Assembly: GCF_014197255.1 (NCBI RefSeq)
Contig: NZ_JACIFE010000001.1
Location: forward strand, 310,001 to 374,000
Length of the DNA: 64,000 nt
Direction of reading: 5' to 3'
Source of the DNA: Bartonella fuyuanensis
GTDB lineage: Bacteria; Pseudomonadota; Alphaproteobacteria; Rhizobiales; Rhizobiaceae
The position numbers were made by a program, and so were the translations under genes. Positions 49,685 through 60,119 of the stretch are shown one piece after another (positions within the stretch are counted from its first letter, which is position 1; each line of letters begins with the position of its first letter). A model generated the notes under the pieces. That model saw only the letters and a program-made list of their open reading frames with translations, was not told where the DNA came from and did not search any database.

Positions 49685-50472
49685 TGAGCATGCGAAATGA
49701 AACACATGGTCCCAGTATTGGTTCCTATTTAATCGGTTTTATTCTAGCTGTATTTTTTACCTTGGGTTCTTTTGTTCCTGTGATGTATGGAATGATGGAA
49801 AGTTGGGCAATTAGTACAAAGGTTGCATATCTTATTGGGATGGCGATTATTCAGATTATAGTACAAATTGTTTTCTTTTTACATTTGGGTTCTGATCCAG
49901 ATGCCAAATGGAATTTCAGTGCTTTATGGTTTGCTGCTATTTGCATTTTTATTATTATTGGCGGGACTTGGTGGGCTATTTCTCATTTGAATTATAATAT
50001 GATGGGTGGCTCAGGACGTGTTATTGAACCGGAAATATCAAGTCAGGATGATTCTTCAGTATCTGAACAGTTCTCCAACAAAAATATATCCGTAAGAAAA
50101 CAATCAGAAAAGATATTGGGTTCAGAGCTTCTTATGGAGCAAGTTCCAAGTATACAAACTCCTGTAGATCAAGTACCTAGTTCAAAAATGCCCATGGAGC
50201 AAGTCCCAAATATGCATCGCCCCGTAGATCAAGTACCTGGTTCAGAGATGCTCATGGAGCAAGCTCCAAATATACACTCCCCTGTAGATCAAGTGCCTGG
50301 TTCAGAGATACTCATGGAACAAGTTCCAAATATGCATCGCCCCGTAGATCAAGTACCTGGTTCAGAGATGTTCATGGAGCAAGCTCCAAATATGCATCGC
50401 CCCGTAGATCAAGTACCTGGTTCAGAGATGCTCATGGAACAAGCTCCAAATATGCATTCTCCTATAGAATAA
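49684..50472 (+). CDS. cyoD: Cytochrome bo3 ubiquinol oxidase subunit IV with repeat tail
   Basis: 262 residues, against about 110-130 in the family. The first 115 or so are a normal CyoD: three membrane helices (GSYLIGFILAVFFTLGSF, VAYLIGMAIIQIIVQIVFFLHLG, ALWFAAICIFIIIGGTWW) with the short loops expected. After a polar linker the protein runs into a 20-residue tandem repeat, about six copies, of the type VDQVPGSEMLMEQAPNMHRP. By topology the tail should lie at one membrane face and extend away from it. The start at 49684 follows the cyoC stop by overlap. The tail is unlike anything I know in CyoD. Confidence 0.93.
   Translation: MSMRNETHGPSIGSYLIGFILAVFFTLGSFVPVMYGMMESWAISTKVAYLIGMAIIQIIVQIVFFLHLGSDPDAKWNFSALWFAAICIFIIIGGTWWAISHLNYNMMGGSGRVIEPEISSQDDSSVSEQFSNKNISVRKQSEKILGSELLMEQVPSIQTPVDQVPSSKMPMEQVPNMHRPVDQVPGSEMLMEQAPNIHSPVDQVPGSEILMEQVPNMHRPVDQVPGSEMFMEQAPNMHRPVDQVPGSEMLMEQAPNMHSPIE
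50118..50472 (+). repeat. 60-bp in-frame tandem repeat array in cyoD
   Basis: Five full 60-bp units start at 50161, 50221, 50281, 50341 and 50401, with a partial unit before (from about 50118) and a short one after. Each encodes 20 residues made of two 10-residue halves (VDQVPGSEML and MEQAPNMHRP types) that resemble each other. The last units differ at only a few bases, suggesting recent copying. The period is a multiple of 3, so unit gain or loss keeps the frame. Confidence 0.95.
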
Positions 50473-50485
50473 TTGTGAGAAATAT

Positions 50486-50519
50486 CTGTGGAGTTGATGC
50501 GGATTTATCAGCTCCACAG
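50486..50519. terminator. Strong hairpin after cyoD
   Basis: A 13-bp stem (CTGTGGAGTTGAT / ATCAGCTCCACAG, one G-T pair) with an 8-base loop begins 13 bases after the cyoD stop. It is followed by GGGGGAAAAGG rather than T, so it is not a classical intrinsic terminator; it may stabilise the 3' end or slow polymerase. Confidence 0.55.
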
Positions 50520-50867
50520 GGGGAAAAGGATTCATAGGATATGAAGAGGAGGCTAGCGTAGGATATCAATGGAATGAATATTGTGATTTTGAATATACTT
50601 TTATTTTTAGACGATTCGTTGAGTATTTAATCAAGCTTTAATTTTTTTCAGACAAATAGTTATTGGTGAAATATAAAAAGAATGGTGTTTGTCGAATACA
50701 ATACAAGAAAGGGAGCGTGAAAAACAAGTTTTTATGTTGTGTGAGATAAAGCTACAAAGAAGTAACATTTTAATTTTACAGGATTTATATTAAAGAAAAC
50801 ATTGAAGTTATTTGTAATAATAATGTGTAATTGAAATCAGCAATTTAGAGAATAATCAGTAAGTTTA
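50520..50867. other. Gap between cyoD hairpin and gpsA
   Basis: About 350 AT-rich bases with no gene or RNA that I can recognise. It presumably holds the gpsA promoter. Confidence 0.5.
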
Positions 50868-51872
50868 ATGAAAATCGTTGCAATGACAGTTATTGGTGCT
50901 GGTTCTTTTGGCACTGCATTAGCAATTGCTCTTGCTCGTAATGGTCATAATGTTTTACTTTGGGGGTATAATTCTCAACACATCAAAAAATTACAAGAAC
51001 AACGTTGTAATCAATTATATTTACCTGATATTCGATTTCCTGAAAATTTATTCCTCGAAACTTCGCTTGAAACTGCAATAACCGCAAGTAATAATATATT
51101 AATCGCTGTTCCAAGCTACGTATTTCATCAAGTGTTGTATAAGATTCAGCCTTATTTGGATCAACATTCGCGCGTTATTTGGGCAACGAAAGGTTTAGAA
51201 CATGGTACGGGACGTTTCTTACAAGAAGTTGCTCGTGAGATTTTGGGTGAAAAAATTCCTTTAGCTGTTTTTTCTGGACCAACTTTTGCTAAAGAACTAG
51301 CTATTGGTTGGCCTACTGCAATGACGATAGCAGCTTCTGATGTTGAGTTTGGTAAAGAATTGCAGCAACTTTTTCATTGTAACAAAAGTTTTAGAGTTTA
51401 TAAAAGCTCGGATATGATTGGTGTTCAATTAGGAGGAGCTGTCAAAAATGTTATTGCTATTGGTGCAGGAATATCAGATGGCATGGGATTTGGAGCAAAT
51501 GCACGAATAGCTCTCATCACACGAGGCCTAGCTGAAATTAGTCGTTTAGGGGGTGTTATGGGGGCTGAGCTTTCCACATTTATGGGAATGACAGGCTTAG
51601 GTGATCTGGTTTTGACATGTACTGATAATCAGTCGCGTAATCGCCGTTTTGGAATACTTCTTGGTGAAGGAATGGATATAAAAGAAGCGGAAAAACAAAT
51701 TGGTCAGGTTGTGGAAGGGTACTTAAATACCAAAGAAATATATATATTAGCGCAACGTCTTGGGGTGGAAATGCCTATTGTCGAACAAATTTATCAAATT
51801 CTCTATTGTGGTAAAAATATAACAGAAGCGGCTAACACATTACTAAGTCGCACTCTCAAGAGCGAAATATAG
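50868..51872 (+). CDS. gpsA: Glycerol-3-phosphate dehydrogenase [NAD(P)+]
   Basis: 334 residues. Reduces dihydroxyacetone phosphate to sn-glycerol 3-phosphate for phospholipid synthesis. The Rossmann motif [19 protein letters not shown] opens the protein, followed by [10 protein letters not shown] and [10 protein letters not shown]. The catalytic Lys is in [36 protein letters not shown], and [20 protein letters not shown] binds substrate. It stands alone between cyoABCD and a long decayed gap. Confidence 0.96.
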   Translation: MKIVAMTVIGAGSFGTALAIALARNGHNVLLWGYNSQHIKKLQEQRCNQLYLPDIRFPENLFLETSLETAITASNNILIAVPSYVFHQVLYKIQPYLDQHSRVIWATKGLEHGTGRFLQEVAREILGEKIPLAVFSGPTFAKELAIGWPTAMTIAASDVEFGKELQQLFHCNKSFRVYKSSDMIGVQLGGAVKNVIAIGAGISDGMGFGANARIALITRGLAEISRLGGVMGAELSTFMGMTGLGDLVLTCTDNQSRNRRFGILLGEGMDIKEAEKQIGQVVEGYLNTKEIYILAQRLGVEMPIVEQIYQILYCGKNITEAANTLLSRTLKSEI

Positions 51873-52523
51873 TGGTTTTAAATAATTTAAATCGTAAAAA
51901 ATAGAAATATACTATGATAAAAATATAAAATAGATTACATTGCTTATTGTATAAGGCTATTATAGCTCAAAAAATTACAGGTTCATATCATTCAATTTTT
52001 TATGAAATATAAAAATTTTGGCTTTTGTTAAGTATCTATTTGAAAATAAATTATCATTTTCACTTAAACATGTATATAATGGATATTTTGATTTTTTCTT
52101 AAATGCGTCTCAAATGATATTTGCAAACAGTATAATAGAAGATTCATTGGAGAGCAGCTTCTTATTTATAGAGAGTATAAACTAAAAATATCATTGCTAT
52201 TATCCAATTTCCAATATTATTTGCTGCGTATAATAAATAGCCTTTGTATGTTAGATACAAGGAAGAATATTTGCATACTTCCGTTTGATTTATCTCTGAA
52301 ACGAGGCGGTAATCTAATTTAGTGAGAATATGAAGTTTTCAAAATCCAGTTCTTGTTTTCACCATCATTTTTTTATTCAGCTTTCCAACTTTCGTAGGCA
52401 TTTAAAGCAGTATATTTTAAATAACGGAGATTGCTTTATATTTTTGTTTTTCTTGTTCTTTCACGGAGGCAGGCTCTTCACGCAAAACAAAACACTATTA
52501 CGGTTGGCTCATTCACATAATTT

Positions 52524-52745
52524 TTAAAAAGCTATCTCTACGCAACTCCATTCCACAATGGGTACTATAAACAGTATAATCAAAATCCCTGTGAAATAAA
52601 ACCCATTATGCCTCCCATCTTTATATTTGTGAAGGGGAAAGACAACGCTGTCACACACTTTATCCAGTTTACAATGCTGAGGCAGCTTTTGAAACTTGAG
52701 ATGGTTTAGTAGAATATTTATGCTTTCTTTTTTTCTACATATCAA
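52524..52745 (-). pseudogene. Relic related to the one at 28909-29058
   Basis: A minus-strand frame of 73 codons reads LDKVCDSVVFP..., and the adjacent frame reads KMGGIMGFISQG after it. Together they parallel KVCDG... and KMEVDNEFYASG of the relic in the 28.6-29.5 kb gap. The frame change and lack of a credible start suggest a decayed gene. Parent family uncertain. Confidence 0.25.
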
Positions 52746-53384
52746 ATTTGTTTTTTATATGCAAAAAATAATTTTTTTGATTCAAATGTAAAGGTCTGAA
52801 ATTGAAAGAATATTATTATATTTGTGGTTGTTTTTTAAACTGAAAAATAATGTGATTATAAGAGTAAGGCTGACTTGTTGATATTGAATTAGAATCCTGA
52901 ATATAATGAGATTCCTCCATATAAAATCTTTCTATATTGAATCAACGAAAATTATTTCTTTACACGTTACAAGTGGGAAAAATCGTGTGGATAAAAACGA
53001 TAAAGAAACGACTCAAAATACTTCTTATAGGCCATCTCAAGTTCTAAAAACTTCGCTATATTGAGGGAAGCAAATATAACGATAGTGTCGGCTTTTTTCT
53101 TTATAGGTTTAAAGATAGAGGAATGCAAATGGCTTTATGGTTATATTCATGGTTGCTTCCCTCGCGAAGTGGGCTTGGGAGTAAAATGTTTTTTTAGGCA
53201 CGTGAATTGGCAATCCAGGTGCATTAGGTTTAGCGCATTCTGGTTTGTATGGGGTTCTGTAACTCCAAAAAGACACGTGATAAACAAAGGTATGAGGGAA
53301 GGAGTAACCTTCGTTATTTAAAAGATATTTTTGTATATACTTTTGAAAAAGTTGTACAACTGAATTAAAGGATGATGGTAAAGC

Positions 53385-53625
53385 CGAAAGATGGCTCTTA
53401 CTCTTTATGCTTTTAGATTCTTCCCAAATTAAGTTGTTGCTCCGTTTCAGCGATAAATTAAATAGAGATTCTCAACATACTTTCTCCCATTTAGCTTATA
53501 AAAGTTGCAACAGTAGAGAAAGCAATAAATTGCCTTAATATTTATCATAAATATGCTGGGGCTTTGGGATTGGATGTTGATCTACAAGAAGCAGAAAAGC
53601 ATGGGCTTTGTTAGGAAAACAACAT
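53385..53625 (+). pseudogene. Relic copy 2 of an unidentified gene
   Basis: Short frames read SSQIKLLLRFSDKLNRDSQHTF and, after a frame change, INCLNIYHKYAGALGLDVDLQEAEKHGL, then a stop. The stretch aligns by eye with about 17770-18030, including TATAAAA, AACAGT and GGATTnGATGTTGAT blocks. This is the better preserved copy. I do not recognise the family. Confidence 0.35.
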
Positions 53626-54081
53626 GATAAAACACAAAACTTTCCAGCAAAATGGATTGGAGAGATAAATTAGCTTTTGTAAACTTTGCAAAACAATAAT
53701 AATGATATAGTTTGCTTTGTGTTTACTTATTTTATGAGGGTATACGTATCCTTTGCGTTATATTCATAAAGAGATTAGACTGAGGAAAAATATATAGATT
53801 ATCTTTAACTTGAAAATATGAAAGGAAGCGTAATACTCCAACAGAATTTTGGTTCTCTTTTCATCAGAGTCATTAAAAATCTTGAAACAAACAGTTTATT
53901 ATCTCGTAATATTTTTTTCTGCGACCTGTAATGTTCCCTTGGTGAAAATTGTATGTCATCATATGTGCAACAGATTAGACTTGAAGCCTATTTTTATGAA
54001 GTTCAATCAGTAGAGAAAGCCGCTGAGGGCGTGACTAAAACACTCTACAAATGCAATTTTATTTTTTTAGTCGGGTGATTT

Positions 54082-54900
54082 TTATTCTGCGTGAGAATCT
54101 TCAGTTTTTTTCAGCTCTTCAAGTATTGGCATAGACATGATGTTATAGCCTGAATCAACGTAATGAATTTCACCTGTGACGCCTGATGATAAGTCAGAGA
54201 GTAGATAAAGAGCGGACTTTCCAATTTCATGAATATTCACGGTACGGCGTAATGGGGCATTTCGACGTTGATGTGAAAATATTGCACGTGCAGCTGCAAT
54301 GCCATTCCCTGCTAAGGTTCTAACAGGACCAGCTGAAATCGCATTGACGCGGATATTTTGCGGGCCAAAGTCTGCCGCTAAATAACGGACCATAGCTTCT
54401 AAAGCAGCTTTAGCTATTCCCATGATATTATAATTAGGGACAACTTGCTGTGAAGCACCATAGGTAAGGGTTAAAAGTGCCCCTCCATGAGGCATAAGCT
54501 TCTCCGCGCGCTGAGCAATTTCAGTAAAGGAATAAGCCGAAATAACCATTGTACGTTGAAAGTTTTCACGTGTTGTAACATCAACGTAACGCCCTTTTAG
54601 CTGATTTTTATCTGAAAAACCAATAGCATGGACAATAAAATCAATAGTTTTCCATTCTTTTTCAATTTTTTCAAAGACGTAATCAACATTTTCAATTTTT
54701 TCAACATCACACTCTAGAACTAATTTGCAGCCAAGCTTATCAGCTAGGGGCTGAACACGTTTTCCGAAAGGACCTCCTTGATAAGTTAAGGCTAATTCAG
54801 CCCCTGCTTGTGCGAGTTGACAGGCAATACCCCAAGCAATTGAATGGTCATTCGCAATTCCCATAATAAGGCCACGTTTGCCCTCCATCAAACCTTTCAT
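54082..54900 (-). CDS. fabI: Enoyl-[acyl-carrier-protein] reductase (NADH)
   Basis: 272 residues, FabI class of the short-chain dehydrogenases. It reduces trans-2-enoyl-ACP in the last step of fatty-acid elongation. Marks are GKRGLIMGIANDHSIAWGIA for NADH binding, HAIGFSDKNQLKGRYVDVT, and the active-site Tyr and Lys in VPNYNIMGIAKAALEAMVRYLA. The frame extends to 54930, but the ATG at 54900 has GGAG about 8 bases upstream. Last of fabA-fabB-fabI. Confidence 0.95.
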   Translation of the reverse strand: MKGLMEGKRGLIMGIANDHSIAWGIACQLAQAGAELALTYQGGPFGKRVQPLADKLGCKLVLECDVEKIENVDYVFEKIEKEWKTIDFIVHAIGFSDKNQLKGRYVDVTTRENFQRTMVISAYSFTEIAQRAEKLMPHGGALLTLTYGASQQVVPNYNIMGIAKAALEAMVRYLAADFGPQNIRVNAISAGPVRTLAGNGIAAARAIFSHQRRNAPLRRTVNIHEIGKSALYLLSDLSSGVTGEIHYVDSGYNIMSMPILEELKKTEDSHAE

Positions 54901-54947
54901 ATTATTCTCCGTAAGACCGTATTTTTTCAATTACTAAGAACTCTCAT

Positions 54948-56168
54948 TTATACATAGCGTTGAAAAATAAGCGTTGCATTGGTACCGCCAAAGCCAAAAG
55001 TATTTGACAATACGGTATTCAGTTGTTGATGATCTCGTCGTTTACGGACGATCGGCATATCAACAAAAGCTGGATCAAGTTCTTCAATATGGGCACTTTC
55101 ACAGATAAAATTATGATTCATCATTAACAATGTATAAATCGCTTCGTGCACACCTGCAGCTCCTAAGGAATGCCCTGTTAGAGATTTAGTAGCAGAAATG
55201 GGAGGACATTGATCACCTGCTCCAAAAATACGGCGGATAGCCTCTATTTCAGGAGGATCACCAACAGGGGTTGCCGTTGCATGGGGATTTATATAATCAA
55301 TTTTATTATGGACTGTTGCAAGGGCCATGCGCATGCACCGTTCTGCTCCCTCTCCTGACGGAACGACCATATCATGTCCATCGGATGTTGCACCATATCC
55401 AACGATTTCTCCATAGATTTTTGCACCACGTGCTTTAGCAAGTTCTAGATCTTCAAGAACTAAAACGCCAGCACCTCCAGCAATAACAAATCCATCACGA
55501 TTGACATCATAAGCACGTGAAGCCTTGTGAGGGATGTCATTATATCTGCTAGACATAGCGCCCATAGCATCAAATAAAACAGAGAGTGTCCAATCCAAAT
55601 CTTCACAACCACCGGCAAAAACGCGATCCTGCTTGCCATATTGGATCATTTCATAAGCATTTCCAATACAATGATTTGAGGTAGCACAAGCTGAAGAGAT
55701 TGAATAATTGACTCCTTTTATTTTAAAAAAAGTTGCTAGGGTTGCAGATGCTGTAGAACTCATTGCTTTAGGGACAACAAAAGGCCCAACACGTTTTGGA
55801 CCCTTTTGACGTGTAATGATAGCAGCTTCGACTATTGACTGCGTTGAAGCACCTCCAGACCCCATAATAATGCCTGTGTTTTCATTGGATACTTCATTGG
55901 GCTCTAGACCAGCATCAGCAATTGCTTGATCCATGGCGATATGATTCCATGCTGTTCCACGACCATGAAAACGTAGAGCACGTCGGTCTACAAGTTCTTC
56001 TATATTAATATCAGGTTTACCGTAAACTCTGCTGCGAAAGCCTAATTCAGCATATTGAGGTGCGTAAGAAATTCCGGATTTTGCTTCATGTAAACTGGTT
56101 AAAACGGCCTCTGGATTATTTCCAATTGCGGAGACAATTCCCATTCCGGTCACAACAACTCGACGCAT
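54948..56168 (-). CDS. fabB: 3-oxoacyl-[acyl-carrier-protein] synthase I
   Basis: 406 residues, the condensing enzyme that works with FabA in unsaturated fatty-acid synthesis. Catalytic Cys is in [13 protein letters not shown], and the two His are in [14 protein letters not shown] and [15 protein letters not shown]. The C-terminal [15 protein letters not shown] is standard. A strong AAGGAGG ribosome site lies 5 bases before the ATG. It follows fabA by 56 bases on the same strand. Confidence 0.96.
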   Translation of the reverse strand: MRRVVVTGMGIVSAIGNNPEAVLTSLHEAKSGISYAPQYAELGFRSRVYGKPDINIEELVDRRALRFHGRGTAWNHIAMDQAIADAGLEPNEVSNENTGIIMGSGGASTQSIVEAAIITRQKGPKRVGPFVVPKAMSSTASATLATFFKIKGVNYSISSACATSNHCIGNAYEMIQYGKQDRVFAGGCEDLDWTLSVLFDAMGAMSSRYNDIPHKASRAYDVNRDGFVIAGGAGVLVLEDLELAKARGAKIYGEIVGYGATSDGHDMVVPSGEGAERCMRMALATVHNKIDYINPHATATPVGDPPEIEAIRRIFGAGDQCPPISATKSLTGHSLGAAGVHEAIYTLLMMNHNFICESAHIEELDPAFVDMPIVRKRRDHQQLNTVLSNTFGFGGTNATLIFQRYV

Positions 56169-56224
56169 TCATACCTCCTTATTCCATTCAGAATAGTAAA
56201 AAAATCTTCCTGATGAAAATAAAT

Positions 56225-56734
56225 TCAATCTTCTTTGAATAAAGCAACGCGCAAATCATTCGCCTTATAAATAGTTTTTTCATCTGCTTTTAGCCATCCA
56301 TCAGCTATTCCTAAGACTAAATTTCCACGTCGAATACGCTTAAAATCTATTCCATATTCAAGAAGTTTGGCTTGTGGCGTTACCATACCTGATAACTTTA
56401 CTTCACCTGTTGATATTGCTCTTCCTTTTCCTGGTTCGCCCAACCAACCAAGAAAAAAACCTGTTAATTGCCACATACCATCCAGTCCAAGACATCCTGG
56501 CATAACGGGATCGCCTATAAAATGACAATTAAAGAACCACATATCTGGTGTAATGTCAAATTCGGCACGAACCATTCCTCTATCGTATTTGCCACCAGTT
56601 TCACTGATTTGAGTGATTCGATGAATCATCAACATTGGTGGTGCCGGTAATTGCGCATTACCCTTACCAAACATTTCGCCGCGAGCGCAGCTTAGAAGCT
56701 CTTCATAAGTGTAGCGAGACTTTTGTTCAGCCAT
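56225..56734 (-). CDS. fabA: 3-hydroxydecanoyl-[acyl-carrier-protein] dehydratase/isomerase
   Basis: 169 residues. Dehydrates and isomerises C10 acyl-ACP, committing it to unsaturated fatty acids. The active-site His is in [22 protein letters not shown]; the upstream [11 protein letters not shown] and the later [11 protein letters not shown] segments fit the family. The ATG at 56734 (MAEQKSRY) has GGAGTAACC before it and is preferred over 56755. Divergent from irr, a Rhizobiales-wide arrangement. Confidence 0.96.
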   Translation of the reverse strand: MAEQKSRYTYEELLSCARGEMFGKGNAQLPAPPMLMIHRITQISETGGKYDRGMVRAEFDITPDMWFFNCHFIGDPVMPGCLGLDGMWQLTGFFLGWLGEPGKGRAISTGEVKLSGMVTPQAKLLEYGIDFKRIRRGNLVLGIADGWLKADEKTIYKANDLRVALFKED

Positions 56735-56960
56735 GGTTACTCCATTTATTTGCATATATCTTTTATTTCTGCGCTTTTCCCCAACCTACTTTTAGAGCAA
56801 ACTTTAAAGATAGGGAAATGATTTTATACCATTTTTAATGACAAGAGCCTTTTTTCATGTATTCTACATAGATAATTATTTAAAAATGGAATACAAGATT
56901 GCACCATACTATTCCCATTTTTTTATCTTATTGAGACGGGAAGATATTTTGGTTTGTAAT

Positions 56961-57473
56961 ATGTCAGTGAGTGCAGACACTTTAGATATGAATGAAGAGA
57001 AACAGTCTACAAAAGAATTTGAAGAAGGTGTGCAATATTATTCTACTTCTATGTTAGAAAAACATTTGCGTGAAAATGGGTTGCGTCCAACACGTCAGCG
57101 GTTAGAACTTGCACATATGATTTTTTCTGAAGGGAATCGTCATATTACTGCTGAAGAGCTTTATGAGGAAGCAGTGAAGGCGGGTGTTCCTGTATCCTTA
57201 GCAACGGTTTACAATACGCTTCATCAATTTACGGAAGCGGGATTATTACGGATTATTGCCGTAGAAGGTTCGAAGACTTGGTTTGATACAAATACCTCTG
57301 ATCACTACCATTTTTATATAGAAGGTAAAAATCGTATTCTTGATATTCCTTGCAATTTGAAAGATTCTCCCATTATTGGGAATTTGCCTACACCACCAGA
57401 AGGTATGGAAATTTCACATGTTGATTTGATTGTGCGATTAAAACAAAAAAATCAGCCTTGTGATAAGGATTAA
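56961..57473 (+). CDS. irr: Iron response regulator Irr (Fur family)
   Basis: 170 residues from the ATG at 56961 (MSVSADTLD); the frame is open to 56838 but that part is not conserved. The winged helix (LRENGLRPTRQRLELAHMIF to VSLATVYNTLHQFTEAGLL) is of the Fur superfamily. DTNTSDHYHFYIE corresponds to the His-rich heme/metal site, which in Bradyrhizobium is HHH; here one position is Tyr. No N-terminal GCPWHD-type heme motif is seen. In rhizobia Irr represses or activates iron and heme genes according to heme status. Confidence 0.92.
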   Translation: MSVSADTLDMNEEKQSTKEFEEGVQYYSTSMLEKHLRENGLRPTRQRLELAHMIFSEGNRHITAEELYEEAVKAGVPVSLATVYNTLHQFTEAGLLRIIAVEGSKTWFDTNTSDHYHFYIEGKNRILDIPCNLKDSPIIGNLPTPPEGMEISHVDLIVRLKQKNQPCDKD

Positions 57474-57520
57474 AGCTATGCGATGAGGAATAAAAATTGA
57501 ATTTGATGCGTTTTAAGCAT

Positions 57521-58081
57521 TCACCAATTTTTTATTTTTTCATCAGGATAAATTCCCCATAATTGAGGTTGATGAAGCCATCCATGAACGTTATTAAGAG
57601 TGATTTCGCACCATTGTCCATCGCATTGGTGGATATTGCCGATGACATTAGGCTCTACTTCTGCCACAAGTTCTGCATTGTCGGTAGGTTTTTTTCGCAG
57701 CATTAGCCTTTTTGTTTTATCTTTTTGCCATGGAATAGTTATAGCAGTCCGCTTTCCTGATAAAAGCGATTGATAAACCCACCCTTCATCGCCTTCTGCA
57801 TCACGAATTTTGCGCCACTGATCATATTCTTGGATGATTTCAATAGGTAGTCCCTTCTTTTGGTAAGTAAAAATGATAGAATAGTTACTTCCTGGCCCGA
57901 TGCGTACATTAACACGAGTAGGTTTAATCGAAGCAAATCTTGGAAGTGGTAAACCACTGGGGCCTAGATTTTGATTAAATGTTTGTGCGTGCAACAAATG
58001 CGGTGAACACAATACAATGACTTTTGCTATTAAGATACATAATGTAAGCATTAAAACGCGAAACCAACGAGAATTTTGCAC
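57521..58081 (-). CDS. Secreted SH3-domain protein
   Basis: 186 residues. A signal peptide (about 1-32, ending LLHAQ) precedes two bacterial SH3 domains: the first near KPTRVNVRIGPGSNYSIIFTYQKKGLPIEII to EGWVYQSLLSG, the second from about MLRKKPTDNAELVAEVEPNVIG to GWLHQPQLWGIYPDE. Such domains often bind cell-wall peptide. A gene of this type next to irr is common in Rhizobiales. Exact role unknown. Confidence 0.85.
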   Translation of the reverse strand: MQNSRWFRVLMLTLCILIAKVIVLCSPHLLHAQTFNQNLGPSGLPLPRFASIKPTRVNVRIGPGSNYSIIFTYQKKGLPIEIIQEYDQWRKIRDAEGDEGWVYQSLLSGKRTAITIPWQKDKTKRLMLRKKPTDNAELVAEVEPNVIGNIHQCDGQWCEITLNNVHGWLHQPQLWGIYPDEKIKNW

Positions 58082-59701
58082 ACTGAGCTCCTTTATTTCG
58101 TCATATATTGATAATTAAAATCTGGAAGATAAAATTGGATCCTGATAAAAATTATGCCATATCGCCCGTTAACGAGATCTAAACAATGAAAAAATTGTTA
58201 CGAGAAGAGCAATATAAAAAAGAAAAGAGTTTGAACTTCTTAGTGCTTATGGTGTTGATGAGGGGATACCTGTAAATAAATATTGGATTTTTAACAAACC
58301 ATATGCGTGAGAAAAATATTAAAACAACAAAGTATATCATGGTTGGAGTAGTTTTTGTATAGAAAATCAGATCTAAAATGTTGCCCCTTTTTTCCACGTG
58401 TATTTCTCGAACTAAAAGTGTAGTTATGCGTGTTATGAATGCGAAAACTATTCCGTAAAGACATTACGGTGTGGGGTGAGAAGACAGTTTTAAAGGAATA
58501 AAAGAATATGATGCATGAAGTCCTTAAACATAAAAATATGAGCAATATTCTAGAGTAGATTGATATATGAATGGCTAATTTTAACAGAGTAGTTTTCTGT
58601 GATAATCTAATATATAAAATTTGCTATACGCTGATCTTGTGCAATGATAATATTTATCCGTATGTTAGATAAACTTGTGCCGTCATTCTGTTTCATAATA
58701 TTCAATGTTATAAGTTTCTATTATTTAGAGTGTTTATAAGAAGCATTTTTATTCTATTTACAGATAAATTCCACGTGTTGATGTATAAGCAAAAGGCATT
58801 GATCGATTCAATATGAGAGGGCGTTGAGAGAATTTGCTGTATGCGGAGTTATTACCTGATGTGAAAAACGATTACTTATGATGATAAATCAATAAGTTAT
58901 AAATTTTGACTCATTATTTGAATTGTAAAAACGTTTTCATCAAAAGTGGTAATATAAGGCACTTACACCCAGGTTAAAATAAGAGTGTTTTCTCTATTTA
59001 TGTTCAATTTTCGTTTGTTTCAACTTAATATAAAAGTTTATGAAAGAGGAGGGATTATTCAATAGATTTATGAGGTTAATTATCATAGGTGATAAATAGA
59101 AAAAACTTATTAAAAAAGAAACTGTTGTGCAGTGGTTGAAATTCTTCATCCTTTAGAAGGATAGAACAAGAGATATAAAGAGTTACGAAATTACATTATT
59201 TCATTACATAAGTGCAGAGAAGAAGGGTTATGTATTTTCATATCCTTACACACGCAATTACCTGTTGCGTAGGTATTTGTGTTTTACAACCTGATATAAA
59301 GTTTTTGAAAGATTTAGAATATTTAAGGACAAAAAAGAAAATCATCATGAGACTTGCATATAAGAAATAGCTATTTGAAAGATAAAAAGAGTGAGGAAAA
59401 CTATAGCAAAAAATGATAACAAGACACTTCACACTCGACTCACATTTTACATAAGAACAAATCGCTTACATATCTGAAGTGTTGTTTATCATCCATTTCT
59501 GAAAACTACAAAAGTGAAGTAGACTTCATCCCTATGATAAAAAATTTATACCCAACATATTTTATACAACTAAAATATTAAGCGAAACATTACACGCAAA
59601 AAACATCCGCAAGAAACCTATTGCAATTGCCTATAAAGATAAAATTTTCTTATAATTTATCCTCTATTGCTTATGCAACTCTACAATGCATCAAATGTAT
59701 A
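58082..59701. other. 1.6-kb gap without recognisable gene
   Basis: AT-rich sequence with short frames on both strands but no family signature. Near 58786-58830 a stretch (AAGCAAAAGGCATTGATCGA then TTCAATATGAGAG) resembles one near 29128-29165 in another gap, again suggesting shared relic DNA. Confidence 0.55.
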
Positions 59702-59935
59702 TCACTTCACCGCAACAGTTCGTCCGTTATTGACAAAACCTTCTCTTTGCGCACGCTTACGAGCAAGCTTACGTGTACGACGAATAGCCTCAGCTTTTTC
59801 ACGAGCCCGCCTCTCAGATGGCTTTTCATAATAACTACGCATTTTCATTTCACGAAAGATACCTTCACGCTGCATCTTTTTTTTCAACGCGCGAAGCGCT
59901 TGGTCAACATTATTATCACGAACGAGTACTTGCAC
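59702..59935 (-). CDS. rpsU: 30S ribosomal protein S21
   Basis: 77 residues, the alphaproteobacterial S21: [53 protein letters not shown]-type order is intact, with a basic C-terminus ending in GRTVAVK. S21 binds near the 3' end of 16S rRNA and aids initiation. It stands alone upstream (in transcription terms, downstream) of fhs with about 180 bases between. Confidence 0.95.
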   Translation of the reverse strand: MQVLVRDNNVDQALRALKKKMQREGIFREMKMRSYYEKPSERRAREKAEAIRRTRKLARKRAQREGFVNNGRTVAVK

Positions 59936-60119
59936 TATTTATCCTGCTTTTTTCAGTTTATAAATTATAGGAAAAACCTACCTCTTTTAAAGGGCATCTC
60001 CAAAAGGACAAAATCTTATATCATATAAATAAGACATTTGTCTATATAGCTTTTTAAAATTCTATTTTTTTGTAATAAACTGCTTCTTATAATGAATGCT
60101 AGAGTTTAGGGTTATAAAC

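Larger units (their letters stand above)
51873..54081. other. 2.2-kb gap with gene relics
   Basis: The longest gene-free stretch of the window. It is AT-rich, with short frames on both strands that carry no family signature (for example 86 codons at 53061-53321, aromatic-rich). Two parts resemble other gaps and are listed as relics. The sequence AAAGAAACGACTCA followed by AATAC near 53004 recurs near 62452. Confidence 0.6.

Noticed and set aside
50118-50472. Regular 60-bp units that could suggest a CRISPR array
   Set aside because: The units are contiguous, in frame with cyoD, have no unique spacers, and no cas genes are near.
53061-53321. 86-codon frame in the 2.2-kb gap
   Set aside because: The composition is aromatic- and Cys-rich without domain signature, and it sits in visibly decayed DNA.
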